NCBI GenBank assembly: GCA_019649035.1
Contig: BMAT01007466.1
Coordinates: 90,179 to 123,278 of the forward strand
Source: Elysia marginata
Taxonomy: Eukaryota > Mollusca > Gastropoda > Plakobranchidae
Length of the DNA stretch: 33,100 bases
Direction: 5' to 3'
Shown one piece after another: positions 1-11,107 of this stretch. The position numbers were made by a program, and so were the translations under genes. The first letter of the stretch is position 1; the number at the start of each line of letters is the position of its first letter. A model generated the notes under the pieces. It was not told the origin of the DNA. It saw only the letters and a program-made list of their open reading frames with translations, and did no database searches.

Positions 1-1065
1 TCAATTAGGAGATGGGGTTTTATTGTATTAAAAGCGGAAGAGAAGTTGACAAATAAAATTCTGCAGTAACTTTTGGGTTTGTCTAAATGCTTGTACTAGA
101 TGTTGGTAGTAAAAACTAAAAGAGCATCTTCAACACTGCGTTTAGCTTGGTAAGCAAATTGGAAGGGGTTTTTCTGTAATTTTGTGACCGTTTTGAGACA
201 CTGACGTGTCGATATTAGAGGTGTGAGAGGGAACAGAGTGTTGATATAGAGATAGACATTTAACTAACCGTATAAAGCGAAAAATATAAGGACTTAGCAT
301 AGCATGTCGATAAAAGAGAAATGTCGAAATGAGCGATGTCAATATAAGTGGTGCGCACTGTCCTAGAGTCACAATATATCATCATTAATCATGGAATAAA
401 GGAACTAAAAAAAACCTAATGGATTGTTCTCTGCTTAAGGGCTCAACAAAGTGCTCTAGGATTGTATGAAGTAAGATTGTGAATCGAATATTCTCCACAA
501 ATTTATATATTTCCTTTTAATTACCGTCATCTAGCTTTCTTTTTTAGATACAGTGCCTCACAAATATCAGAAATCAATTAATAGATTTAGAACAAGTAGA
601 AACTATCTAAAGGAAATCCAGGCACTCGCTCTTGATATTTCTTTAAAAGCAGGGCTCGCAAAAGCCATCTTCACTGGGTAACACTATCAAATTGTTAGGA
701 ACTTTTACAGCTTTTATTAATAAAGTTAGACTTTCGTATGATATTATTTTTTAAAAAATGACAAAATTTTCTTTCTCAATTGTTCAAAATTGTTATCTCT
801 TTTTGTTTTTGTTTTTAGAAACAAGATGAATATTTGTGTTTCTATGTTTAATACTCAGTAGCCTGATTTGTCTTTGATAAAGCTATCATCAAAGCTTTTT
901 TTAAGAGCTTTATGTAGCTTTGATATCACCTTTTTTCAGGCAAAATAGAGGCAAGATAAATCGTCCTTTAAAGAGTTCTTGAGAAATGCCTGGCAACAGA
1001 TCTTGACATGCTCTGTCTTATACTCAACATCACATTTTATTTTTCATTTTATTACTTTTCCACAG
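1..1065 (+). other. Probable last intron of the RETREG-like gene
   Basis: This AT-rich stretch has stop codons in all frames and no exon I can support. It ends in a pyrimidine-rich run and a splice acceptor (AG at 1064-1065) directly before the coding exon, so I read it as intron on the plus strand. Acceptor-like sites also occur near 548 and 818. The frames after them close within about 20 codons, so I did not call exons there. Confidence 0.5.
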
Positions 1066-1766
1066 AACCTGTAGAGAAAGACTTTGAGCCCAGTATCAGT
1101 CAAATGCCTTCTTTTGATGACCTTGACAACACTGATGATGATCTTGATCTCCCTAGTGGAATTACCCCATCCCACTCCAACAATCGTCTCTCTGCTCTCA
1201 GGTCCGCCGCCACACCTCATTTTGGGGACACAGATTCCGAAGACGAGTTTGCACTTTCACAGGGTCTTGACTTTAACAACTCAAACAGTAACAATGGAAC
1301 TAAAGCTTCAACAGCAACTGGTTCGTCAGGGCCAGCAGCGGGCGGTCTCTCATCTATCGCAGGTGCTCTTGTGGCTCGAACGCTAAGCTCTATGGTTGAG
1401 TCAGCAATGCAAGGTGTGGCAACTCTCAGTCAAGGACAGACAGCGTCTGCCTCAAGTCTGATTCCTCGCACTGGGGCAAAGATCACATATACCCGCAGTG
1501 AGGAGGGTGAGAGCATTGACTTTACCAGGCCAGAGCCCACAATTGCCGAGTCAGACGGGGAGGAGGAAGACTTGCATTATGAGGGGGACTGTGATGACAA
1601 TGATGAGGAGAGCAACAGCGTGTTTGCTGATTCAAGAAATGCATCTCGGCTGGAACGAGGCAGAAGTGTGGATGACGGCACAGATGGGAGTGATCAAATT
1701 GCTGAAATTGAAAGAGACTTTGATTTTTTGAGAGATCTTGACTCTGACACTGCTGATGATAAATAA
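1066..1766 (+). CDS. Terminal exon of a RETREG/FAM134-like reticulophagy regulator (C-terminal 232 residues)
   Basis: The exon follows a pyrimidine tract and AG acceptor and ends at TAA (1764-1766). Two bases complete a codon begun in the previous exon, so the ATG at 1008 is intronic and not a real start. The peptide is low-complexity and acidic. Its segments fall in the order known for RETREG/FAM134 tails: an acidic stretch with [14 protein letters not shown], then [15 protein letters not shown], a small amphipathic Ala/Val/Met-rich segment ([19 protein letters not shown]) followed by GVATLSQ, an acidic Glu/Asp block, and finally [11 protein letters not shown]. The last motif (FDFL at 1719-1730) has the acidic LC3-interacting-region form and aligns with the DDFELLDQSEL motif of vertebrate FAM134B. 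In that family the N-terminal reticulon-homology domain shapes the ER membrane and the tail recruits ATG8/LC3 for ER-phagy. The membrane domain lies outside the window, so the name rests on tail similarity only. The exon is visibly more GC-rich than its flanks. Confidence 0.68.
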
Positions 1767-4548
1767 AACTGATAGTTTTTAATTACTGGTATATCCTTGG
1801 GAATCTCTTTGTGTCAGGTTTGTGCAGACATGTTAAAAGAAAAAAAAAGCAGCAATACAAAAACTGAAATGCTTAACAGATAACAGCTGGTTTGTCTCTG
1901 TAAATAAAACTGAACCATTGGAGATGGTTGTGGAATAATTTTATCAAGATATCCAAGCAAAAAGCCAATACTCTGAGGACTCAAAATGACTTTTTTTTTT
2001 CTTTTTGCTTCTTTCTATTAAATTGGAGAGTCTATTGAGTTTAGTCATTTGTTTTAAGTGAATGGTTGTGTGTTTTTCATAGCTCAAACTATAAAGGACA
2101 GGGTATAGGGAATTTTGCGTGATAATTGCTTATTGATTAACTGATTGTAATTATTTGATATTAGTTTTAATAGTTATAGAAAAGTAGAAGAATGATAATG
2201 AATTTTTAATGAATTTTTGGTAGTGGTAGGGTCTGGTTTTATATAGCTTTTCATATATTCACCTATAGCTTCAGCAGATTATTCTTATTCTTTCTCTCCA
2301 TATTTCATTCTAGATTATTTCCATCCAATACTTTAATATCACATTATCATGCAAGAGAATATTTCTGTACATATAAGTAATGTTTACAAAAATATGCAGA
2401 TATTCTTATATTATTTACTGTCATCTCTGTAGCAGGCTGCTTCTTTTTATGTTTGCTTTTCAGCTTTAGAAAATCATAATGCTGATATATCTGAGGCACA
2501 AACACAAATTTAAGACCCCATATCATTAAGAGAAAACATGTGTCATTACCTCTAAGATTTATTAGGTTGTTTTAGACTTTGCACTTCATAATTATATTTC
2601 TTTTGTATCATGGGTTATATAGAATCCAGAGTGAATGAGTCCGAAGTCTGAAATTCTTTTTTGGAGTAAAAAGCATTTAAAGGTCTATTTTAAGATCAGC
2701 AAATTTTAATATCTTTCCACAAAATATTGATAGTTTTATGAAATCTTTAACGTATGGAAGCTTTGTAAATTGTTTTTTTTTTTCAATAGAGCATTAGCAT
2801 TGAAGGTGAAAATAACGACATCTGACTCATTCACCCTGGACCAGAGACACATCTACTTTTACAACTACTTTTACAACTTTGCACACAAAGCAAACGTATC
2901 TCATCTGTCTGCTAAGTGGTGAGCAATCATGTTTTATGTTGTGCTTCAAATTCTGTCTAGTTAATAATTCTTTAGGAAAGACTTTTTTGTCAAGATTTGC
3001 TGACTTTTTAATCCTCAGGAGGTTTGTTTGAGGGATCAAATAAATCTTAATCATTATTTATATATTAAGCTTAACTTTGAATGCGCTCTAAGTGTAAACC
3101 TAAATAAAATTCCAATGTTGTGATGCCATTTCACAGGTGCAAAAATGTTTCATCTGAGTCGGAATAAAAAAAAAGAACCAAAATGATTTTGTGCACTTTC
3201 AGATAAATCGAAATTCAATGAAAATTTTACCTATTGCTTTGATTTGAAAAGAATCTGGTGCTGTGTGAGATATAATGAAAAAAAAAAGGCAAAAGTCAAT
3301 AGCCACTTGAAAAAAAAAAGAATTTTTTTATTGTAAGGTGATGCACAAAATAATTTCAGAGGAAAAAGAGAGTTCAACGTTGACATTTCTCATTTATGCA
3401 ATTGAAATATTCTGTTGTCTACTATAACAAAACAAAAAATAGTAATATTAATTTAGGAAGGAATCTATATAGGCCTACTGCTAATAAATTTAACTTAAAT
3501 ACAAATAAAAAAATGTTTGAAAGTAAAAACAAAATTACAAAAAAAATATTTCTTGCCTTTTGTGGTACAGTTAATGTTGGTTTCATATATCAAATATTGG
3601 TAAAAATTGAGCATAGTTACATAATAGCTTCACTGTTATTGTTAATAGTGGTGTAAAATCATGCTGTTAATGCAGGCACAAACATTGTTACAGTTATACT
3701 CCATGCTTTTTTCTTATCTTTAGGTGTAAAAATATGGTAAATCTTTACTTTAAAATTTTATTCTACACTAGTAGACTTTTTTAAGCCTTCCTAAATTATC
3801 TACCAGAAGCATAATGATCAACTTCAGTGCAGATGGTTTAAGTTTATTAAAAAAAAAAATTTTGTTTTAATTAAAGCTTTATGTTTTTTACCCTTTCTGA
3901 GTAAGTTTGATCTTTGCAACTATCACATACCAATTTTTAATTTGAACATTGCTGTTTTTTAAACTGATTCTCTGAATTGATGTAGATTTCATGATCATTT
4001 AAATTTGAAAAAAAAAAACATTAGGCATTCACCAGCTATGTTATGTTTTGCGTTGTTCCAAATTCCATATTTTGATACAGTACTTGTTAAGTACAGGCAT
4101 AAGACTTGTCTATGTTAAATCTGCATTGGAAAGCTTTTGTATTATACATTTTTTTTCTTTTTAACTCAGAGTCAAAAGCAGGACAGCTGGCAAAATTTCA
4201 GAGAACCCTCAGAGTTTCATTTCCATTTGGGCTTTGAGATAATCTGTGAATCTATTAGATTTTAGATGTTGATCATTTAGCCTAGTTATTTTGAAGTCAA
4301 CTTTGAGTTATCATGCATTCAAGGATACATAAAGCTTTGTTTTGCAAATGTAGCAATTGTTTTCAGGTACCGTTCCTTAAAAAGGGAAATAAAAGTTATG
4401 TTACTTGGCTTGACTCATTGAACTAGCAAGTCTCATTTTTTTCTGGCACCTCCCATTTTATTGTTCAAACATCTACTCTCCTCTGGATCATAAACCTGAC
4501 CTATCTTCCCCTACATTCACCTACCACATGCTACAATTTTACAAACAC
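1767..4548 (+). other. 3' UTR and/or intergenic AT-rich DNA
   Basis: No exon, RNA gene or recognisable transposon was found. The stretch contains many A and T homopolymers. The few open frames, such as those near 2827-3054 and 3396-3656, use AT-driven codons and show no domain. The left part should be 3' UTR of the RETREG-like gene, but the end of the transcript cannot be placed from sequence alone. Confidence 0.45.
1903..1908 (+). promoter_or_regulatory. Candidate poly(A) signal AATAAA, RETREG-like gene
   Basis: This is a canonical AATAAA about 140 bp after the stop codon, followed by GT-rich sequence (GATGGTTGTGG). Other AATAAA hexamers occur at 3103-3108 and near 8633, so a much longer 3' UTR is equally possible. 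No transcript evidence is available here. Confidence 0.3.
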
Positions 4549-4650
4549 TAGAGTGTTAAGGTCCAGGCTTAATCTAGCAAATATCATCTCAAAACTTGTT
4601 TAGAGTGTTAAGGTCCAGGCTTAATCTAGCAAATGTCACCACAAAACTTG
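4549..4650. repeat. Two-copy 50-bp direct tandem repeat
   Basis: Copies at 4549-4598 and 4601-4650 are separated by two bases. Both begin TAGAGTGTTAAGGTCCAGG and both end CAAAACTTG. They differ at only a few positions. The pair lies about 75 bp beyond the 3' end of the LINE relic. Confidence 0.85.
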
Positions 4651-4724
4651 ATAAACAAAGCGAGACAATGAGACAAGAAGATTGAAGGGCATGCAGTATT
4701 GATAAAACCGCTCCCCTCCTCTTG

Positions 4725-5740
4725 AACAATAATAATGAAATTCATTTGTATAGCGCCAACCCATGCAAAACACCCTAAAGCACTTAGCGATCATTCAGAC
4801 GGAGACACCCAGAAATCACCTTATAAAACTACAACTTAAATCAAGCGGTATATAATCGATGATAAAAAAGAATTGTTAAGATTTAAAAGCAGCAAAAGTC
4901 ATTGTGGCGGATCGTGGACATCATGAAATAGGGCTTGACCATCTTCCTAAATTGTTTCTCAAGTGCAATTTTGCAAATTGTTTGCTCTAGTCTAGAGAAT
5001 TCCAGACTTGAGAGGCAAAATAGGAAAATTATCTTTCAGCTAGCTTGTTCAGACCCTATTTAGGTATGCTAAGTTTGCATCTGCAGATCTCAAATTTCTA
5101 GAACAGACATATGGATAGGGATTGAATTATGTTTAAGGAAGAGCTTTATTGTTCAAAGTTTTGTTAAACAGCATAACTATTTTGTATGCAATTTTAAATT
5201 GAACCGGGAGCCAGTTCATGTTGATCAATAAAGGCATGATGTGGTCAATCTTTTTCTTTTTCAGAACTTTTCTAGCTGCCAAGCTCTAAAAAACGTAAAT
5301 TACGTAATTGTGTCCTTTAGCAGGTTAGAAAGGAGAGAATTTCAGTAATTAATACAGGAAAAAAACAAAAGATAAAATAAATCTATTCACACAGCCATCT
5401 GACCTATTCTACAAAAGCTCATAATGGAGAATTTTACAAAACTGACTCACATGGTGTTCCATGGATAGGTCACATCAAGCACGCCACCCAAATTTTTCGC
5501 TTATTTAGCAAAGAAAAGTTTTTCATTCTCTATTTTATATGATAACAACATCAAGGCCACATCTTTTTTTAGGATCACACAATAGCAATTCAGTTTTTTT
5601 CTTTTTTCATTTTGAGTTTGTTTACCTTCATCCAGATTTAACTTCGTCAAAACACTGTTCCAGATTTACAAGTAACTCTTTTACATCATTTGGCTGTACT
5701 AAATGTTATATAGCTACAGAAGAATAAGTGTTTACTGATC
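4725..5740 (-). mobile_element. 5'-truncated CR1/L2-like LINE relic (reverse-transcriptase 3' part)
   Basis: The minus strand carries the final part of a non-LTR retrotransposon reverse transcriptase, broken by stops and frameshifts. Pieces, in transcription order: WMKVNKLKM (about 5608-5634) followed by KTELLLCDPKK (5565-5597), the usual 'WM..N.LKLN..KTE' block after the YADD region; SMEHHVSQFCK and HYELL (5412-5465); HIMPLLINMNWLPVQFKIAYK with a Leu/Phe-rich continuation (5136-5242), matching the 'HITPLL..LHWLPV..RI..K' block; and FSYFASQVWNSL (about 4993-5028), the 'F...A..LWNSLP' block. The element ends with the common LINE terminus GGCGCTATACAAATG (RC of 4743-4757) and a short ATT-rich tail. 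The YADD motif near 5735 is not clearly preserved and the 5' edge is approximate. The element is certainly inactive. Confidence 0.8.
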
Positions 5741-8700
5741 GGCTGCCTTACCCATCTCTCAATCCCCCTTTCCACCTCTTTGCCATCTCAAGGTAAACAG
5801 ACAAAAACTGGCTAACATCACACAGCTTGCTGTACTGCATTGCTTTTCTCAGAACTGTAGGCAAATTTGCTAGAGTGAGGCTGTCTCTTTCACTTTGTTT
5901 CACAATTTTTACTTTGATCTAACCAATAATTTTTAATACAAGCCAAAGAAAGAAACATTCCAAAAAATCATTCAACTTTGAAATTTCTGAAAATTAAAAT
6001 TTTTGAGAGTCAAAATCGAATTATCTGTATCCAAGAGGCCAAAGAATATCTTTTGAGATTTGAGGAAAGAGTTTTAAGTATTTGTAACAATAGTGGTGTA
6101 TGGGGCTGTTCCATGAACTTTAAACAAAATTATTTAATGTTTAGTTCTCCTTGAACTATGATGAGTTTTTAGGTATAAATTCAGCCCTAGAGTTATTCGA
6201 GTAAACTACCTCATCCACAGAAGAGTTTGCCAGTGATCCCACCTTTTGAATTTTACCCCCAAGAGAGGTTAGTCATGAAACAGTCCAATTCTGCAATATG
6301 TTTTGAATCTTTTTTTATTTGTCTTAGAGGTTGTATTAAATATTCTCCAAGCCTGTTTAGAATTAGAGCAGCTCTTGCCAGATGGCATAGTACATAGTGG
6401 TTAAAAAAAATCCCCAGCATTTTTGTGAGCTTCTTGCCACCCTGATATTAACTTAAGCATGAAGGGCTAACAAGATATGGGGAACAAGAAAAAAAGTAGT
6501 GTTTCATCTTAGTTTTCAGGGAAAAAAAAGAAAGTTAACATTCTATTTTATGAATTTTAAGTTCATTTTCAGCAAGCTGCTACAAAGTCTATACCACAAT
6601 TCACACCATTGAAATCCCTAAATTTAATTGGTAATTTATGTTGTGTTTAAGAGAGAAAGCTTAGATTTGAAAAAAATATAATAGTTAACTTATGAAAAAA
6701 TGAGTCATTTGAAGCAGCTTCTTCCCACGATTTTATTGACATCTTGTTCAACTGTGCATTCTGAGGGTTTTAGTTATAGGTATATTAAACAAATTTCACA
6801 TTTTCAACTATTTGTTGTAAAGTTTAAATCTGAAAGTTTTTGTAACTTCTATACATTGAAGGAAATTGGCTTTTTAATTCATTATATGACATATTTTTAC
6901 TTTTGAATATTCGATTAAATAGAGATACATGTATATTCAAAGTGTGCATATTTTGTAAATTTTGTTACTTTATGTTGTGCATGGAAGCATTTTATGAACT
7001 CTCTATTTTTATATTTGTACTATATTTGTACATATAAAAAAGAGTTATCAGTTTGTACTGGATCAGTATCGAAGTGTTATCCTCATTAATCTCAGGTGTG
7101 AAAAACCATTTCTGTCTTGCATTCTATCCAAAAGTGTGAGATGTCACAATTTGCATGTGTGTATGTTATTAACATTTATATTTGATTTATTTTGAGGGTG
7201 CTTACTGATAGGATTAGTGCTCTGAGTATTAGAACGGTCAATAATTTTCCTTTAAATTTTGTCAATATTACTCAGATTTCAGGTACATGACATAATGTAT
7301 GGATCTCCTATCTTTTAGATTTGGTAAGCCAGATTCTATCATTGTTTTTTTGAGGTGTGACAAAAAAATTTTCATAAATTACTTGAACAAAGTTTATGGA
7401 AACTTTCACATTTTTACTCAGCTTATATAAGTTTTTATAGTTCATTGATTTTGTCTGTGATACTGATAGGTCACCAATTTAATTCTATATTTTTTTCTTT
7501 TGAATAAGCAATTAATAGGTGTTGTTAATCATCAAACTCCTTAGAGAGGGTGTGGGTTTGTGTTCTGTTGTCTCTGTCTGTGGTCACGATTTTATTGTTA
7601 AATTTAAGCAACTCAAAGAAGAATAGCAAAATCCTCAGGAAAGGTCCAACTCTGTTCTTTTTTTATTTTATTGTAGCCTATTTTAGTTTTCTAAATTTTA
7701 AAACTTTTCTAACAATTATATTGGATGCAACATCTTTTCTCAGCTGCGATCTTCTTCAGATTTCTCTTAGTTTTCTTGTGCAAAGGTTTATTCAAAAGAA
7801 CCTCATCTCAAGAAAGTTTTTTAACACAGGTTTTATAAAGGGCCAGTTTTTTTGTCCGCTTTAAAAAAAAGTACGAACTTGAGTTTGTGATACAAAATTG
7901 GTTTTCCAGAGACTTGTACTTAAGATGGCCCCAATTGGATTGGTTACTTGCCAGTTTAAGATTTCTTTTCTTTTCAACCCTTCACTGATCTGTTACATCT
8001 TACCATTTGTCACTTAAACCAATAGTTCTTTGTTTTGTTTTTCAAGACTGTGATCCCAATTTCGTATTTTCAAATTAATATATTTCCTGCATTATTTAAT
8101 GCTGCATTGGTGTTCATCTCTTATCAGTGAATGTCCATGTATAATTTTTGCATGCATATATTGTATTGAAATCATGTAATCATAATTATGTATACTCCTG
8201 TAATTTTGTAAGCAAACATTTTTTTTGTAGATTACCAGAAAGCAGTCTCTCAAAATGTTTTACAAAGAACATATTGTCTTACACACAGTCCAATGGAGTC
8301 AGCTGTCGCAATTTTCAAACACACAAATTCATCAAAATTCTCATAAACGAACTTCTTTGATAGTGATGATACTATTGATTCTGTATTGAAATGTTGTGAT
8401 GAGATTAACAAAAAAAGCAACTTTAAATTATCATCAATTAAATGCAATGAGTAAAGTCAATCCTTCTTGTTAATTTTATAAGTGTCATCAATGGAATTGA
8501 TTGCAAAGTTCATTTATATACCCTAGGAGTAGGAGAATTATGATGCCAAAGATTGGTAGATACTATGACTATGAGAATTAATGTTTCTCTTTTTTTGGGG
8601 GAAATGCCCATTTTTGGAGTTTTGAAAGATTACAATAAAGTATGAAGTTTGTAATATAGGAATATAAATACCAGTATTAGAGCTATAATTTGAGGAAGGC

Positions 8701-9811
8701 AAGCCAGGCAGACAGTTGTGTTACTTTACTGTTAAAAATATAGTTTGGAACAGCTACATGGAAAAAAGAGAATAGGTACCGTAATTAGTATTAAGTTAAA
8801 AAGAAATTCTAACAGGTAAAGCTATTGAAAAAAAAAGCTATTTTAAGAACTTTTCTTACCTTACTTTTTTGTGTCTTTTTTCCAAATTCTAAGTTGTAAT
8901 CTCTGATAAGCACCCTTTCATATATATACATATATCTGTGCCCATATGTTTTTAATTTGGGTCTACTCTTAATTAAAAAGTAATGGATTCTTTTCCCTAA
9001 CCACCCTTTTCTTTTTTTTACTCATTGTGCCTCATCACATTTATACAGTGTTGTGAAACATTTTTTGTTTGTTTATAGAACTAGAAGAAACAATGGAGTA
9101 CAATGAAACCTCAATTTTCATAATAATGCCTACCTATCTCTAGTTCTCTATTCGCCTAAATCTCTGTCTCCTTCTTTATCTCTTTCAATAAATTTCTTTC
9201 TTTTCCTCTCACCTTCCTGCTTGGCTACTTGGTTTTGTGCTCTGGAGGTTCAGCTTCAGCTTGATACGAGTTACAAATCGTCTTGAAGTCAGTTTGGGGC
9301 CTGAAATTTATGTTCATATAACAAGTCTTTGAAGTTTACCTAAACAAGAGAGATATGTAGACTATTGGCAACAATTATTGATAACAACATCAGTTGTGTT
9401 GAATTCATATAAAAGTATATCAAATAAACAAATTTTTCTTGTTTTCTTTACGATTTTTTCAGTGCTTTTTATTATAGTAATTAGTGTTGATAAATAATTA
9501 CATTCTATTTCAAATTATTTTTTTCCATCTTGTTATTGCTTTCAGCAGCTTAAACAGGTATAAAATCAAGGGATATTTGTTTTCTTATAATTACTCTTGC
9601 TTTTTTTTACAATAAAACAAACAGACCTTAAAGTTGATTTATTTCAGTGTCTTTTTATTTCTGTCCAGATTAGCATTTTTGGTTGTTTTTTGTGGTTAAG
9701 ATGTTCAGTTCAGTATTTTTGTAAACCATTTAATTGATGCTAATGTTTTGAAATGCATAGGCAAGAAAAACTAAAAGCTAGGTATGCGAGAGAATAAGAA
9801 CAGCTTATAAA
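5741..9811. other. AT-rich non-coding DNA, no gene recognised
   Basis: About 4 kb without a supportable gene. Open frames at 6700-6906, 7550-7864 and 8148-8447 are Phe/Leu/Ile/Ser-rich products of T-rich DNA, with no domain and no consistent splice context. A short TA/CA-rich patch lies near 8922-8936. Part of this could be a very long 3' UTR of the RETREG-like gene; AATAAA near 8633 is a candidate end. Confidence 0.4.
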
Positions 9812-9836
9812 CGAGGGCAGGCTGATAATTAAGTTC
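9812..9836 (+). repeat. Left terminal inverted repeat of mariner
   Basis: These 25 bases (starting CGAGGGCAGGCTGATAATTA) are identical to the reverse complement of 11083-11107. Similarity fades just inside. Confidence 0.95.
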
Positions 9837-10010
9837 TGCTTGCTAATAACTCAGTCAATTTTCATCACATTGACCTTAAATTTCACACATATACACTCGA
9901 ACTATATTTCTAGGCTTAAGTAGAACAAAAGTTTGTGTAACGTCATATGTACATATACTCATAATGCAGTGACGCCCAACATGTGGTAGGATAGCCATGT
10001 TTATGAGACA

Positions 10011-11001
10011 ATGGCGACTTCCAATGGCTGATGTTCTGCTGCAAACATTCATGCAAGAATGAAGACAGTTTATGGTGAAATGTGCATTTCAGACTGTGCA
10101 GTTCGTAAATGGGTGAGAATTTTTAAATGGGAAGACCCCAGAGAGACAATTCTGCCTGATCGAAAGCGTTTGGGTAGGCCCCTTTCCTATTCGGATACTG
10201 CTCATCGAGAGAAAGTTGACTGCATGATTAGAGCAAATGGAAGGGTCAAACAAAAGGAAATTTTCGATGAAGTAGGCATTTCGAAAGAGCAAGTGCACCA
10301 TATCGTCACAACTGTGCTGGGTTACCGAAAAGTCTCTGCCCGTCGGATCCCAAGACATTTCACTGTAGAGATAAAAGCGCAGAGAAAGGACATTTGTACT
10401 CAACTCTGCGAGCGTTATAATACAGAAGGAGAAGCATTTCTGCAACGCATTCTGACTGAAAAAAGAATTCTGAGTCTACCCCTACAATTCAGAATCTTAT
10501 TCTAAAGCCCAATCGATGGAGTATAGGCACAAAATTTCTCCAAGTCCATGGAAGTTCAAAGTTGTTGCCTCTGCAAGAAAGGTCTTGTTCACCGTTTTCT
10601 GGGACATGGGAGGAGTGTTCCACATGGACTTTCTGGAACAAGGTCACACTGTGAATTCTGAGCGATATACAAGTATCTCAACACTCCAAGCTCTCAAACT
10701 CAGACTCAGACGTGTTCGGCGTGATAAGGGCTCAATCCAGCAACATGACAATGCGCGCCCTCTCACCAGTCGCCAAACTCAGGACGCCTTAAGGCAGCTG
10801 GAACTTACGGATCGATCGCACCCTGCATACAGCCCCGATCTTGCCCCCCCCCCTAACTGTTATTTGTTTCCAGGACTCAAGAAGTACCTATGAAAATGGT
10901 GAGGAAGTTATCGCAGATGTTCGCAGATGGTCGGCGTGCGTCAACTAGTGAAAAGTTGGAGGCTGTATGTTGATCGCGACCGTGACTTCGTCGAAAAATA
11001 G
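10011..11001 (+). pseudogene. Mariner transposase pseudogene
   Basis: The original start is probably the ATG at 10011 (MATSNG...), interrupted by TGA at 10029-10031. The next piece (10032-10503) includes VYGEMCISDCAVRKWVRIFK and GRPLSYSDTAHREKV with a helix-turn-helix (KQKEIFDEVGISKEQVHHIV), the paired DNA-binding domain of mariner and SETMAR-type transposases. At about 10455-10505 the frame shifts, destroying the block that holds the first catalytic Asp. The second piece (10516-10893) has the catalytic-domain signatures FWDMGGVFHMDFLEQGHTVN, HDNARPLTSRQ (second catalytic Asp at 10747-10749) and HPAYSPDLAP. The usual Asp of 'LAPSD' is lost at a C homopolymer (LAPPPN). After stops at 10891 and 10897 the typical ending still reads KSWRLYVDRDRDFVEK before TAG at 10999. 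At least two frameshifts and three stops make it non-functional. Confidence 0.92.
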
Positions 11002-11082
11002 AGCGCTAAATATGTAGCTGAGATTTCGTTTGACGTATTGTTTATGTATATGCTGTGAAAAATTATAAAGTTTTGATTAAAC

Positions 11083-11107
11083 GAACTTAATTATCAGCCT
11101 GCCCTCG
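11083..11107 (-). repeat. Right terminal inverted repeat of mariner
   Basis: Exact reverse complement of 9812-9836, followed by TA at 11108-11109. Confidence 0.95.

Larger units (their letters stand above)
9812..11107 (+). mobile_element. Mariner (Tc1/mariner, DD34D-type) DNA transposon, inactivated
   Basis: The element is 1,296 bp, the normal length for mariner. It is bounded by perfect 25-bp terminal inverted repeats starting CGAGGGCAGG and encloses a mariner transposase remnant on the plus strand. The right flank is TA (11108-11109), as expected for TA target duplication. The left flank is AA (9810-9811), so one base of the duplication has probably mutated. The gene inside carries stops and frameshifts, so the copy cannot make its own transposase. 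Confidence 0.93.

Noticed and set aside
549..860. Upstream RETREG exons after acceptor-like sites near 548 and 818
   Set aside because: Frames close within about 20 codons, donors are weak, and nothing resembles a reticulon-homology domain.
1008..1065. ATG at 1008 as the start of the plus-strand coding frame
   Set aside because: The first 19 codons are a T-rich, hydrophobic run ending exactly in a splice acceptor. They are intron, and the acidic protein begins at 1066.
5539..5727. 62-residue plus-strand frame
   Set aside because: It lies antisense to the LINE reverse-transcriptase relic.
7550..7864. 104-residue hydrophobic plus-strand frame
   Set aside because: The Phe/Leu/Ile/Ser-rich composition follows from T-rich DNA. 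There is no domain or splice context.
10089..10445. 118-residue minus-strand frame inside the mariner
   Set aside because: It is a shadow of the transposase remnant on the plus strand and has no domain of its own.
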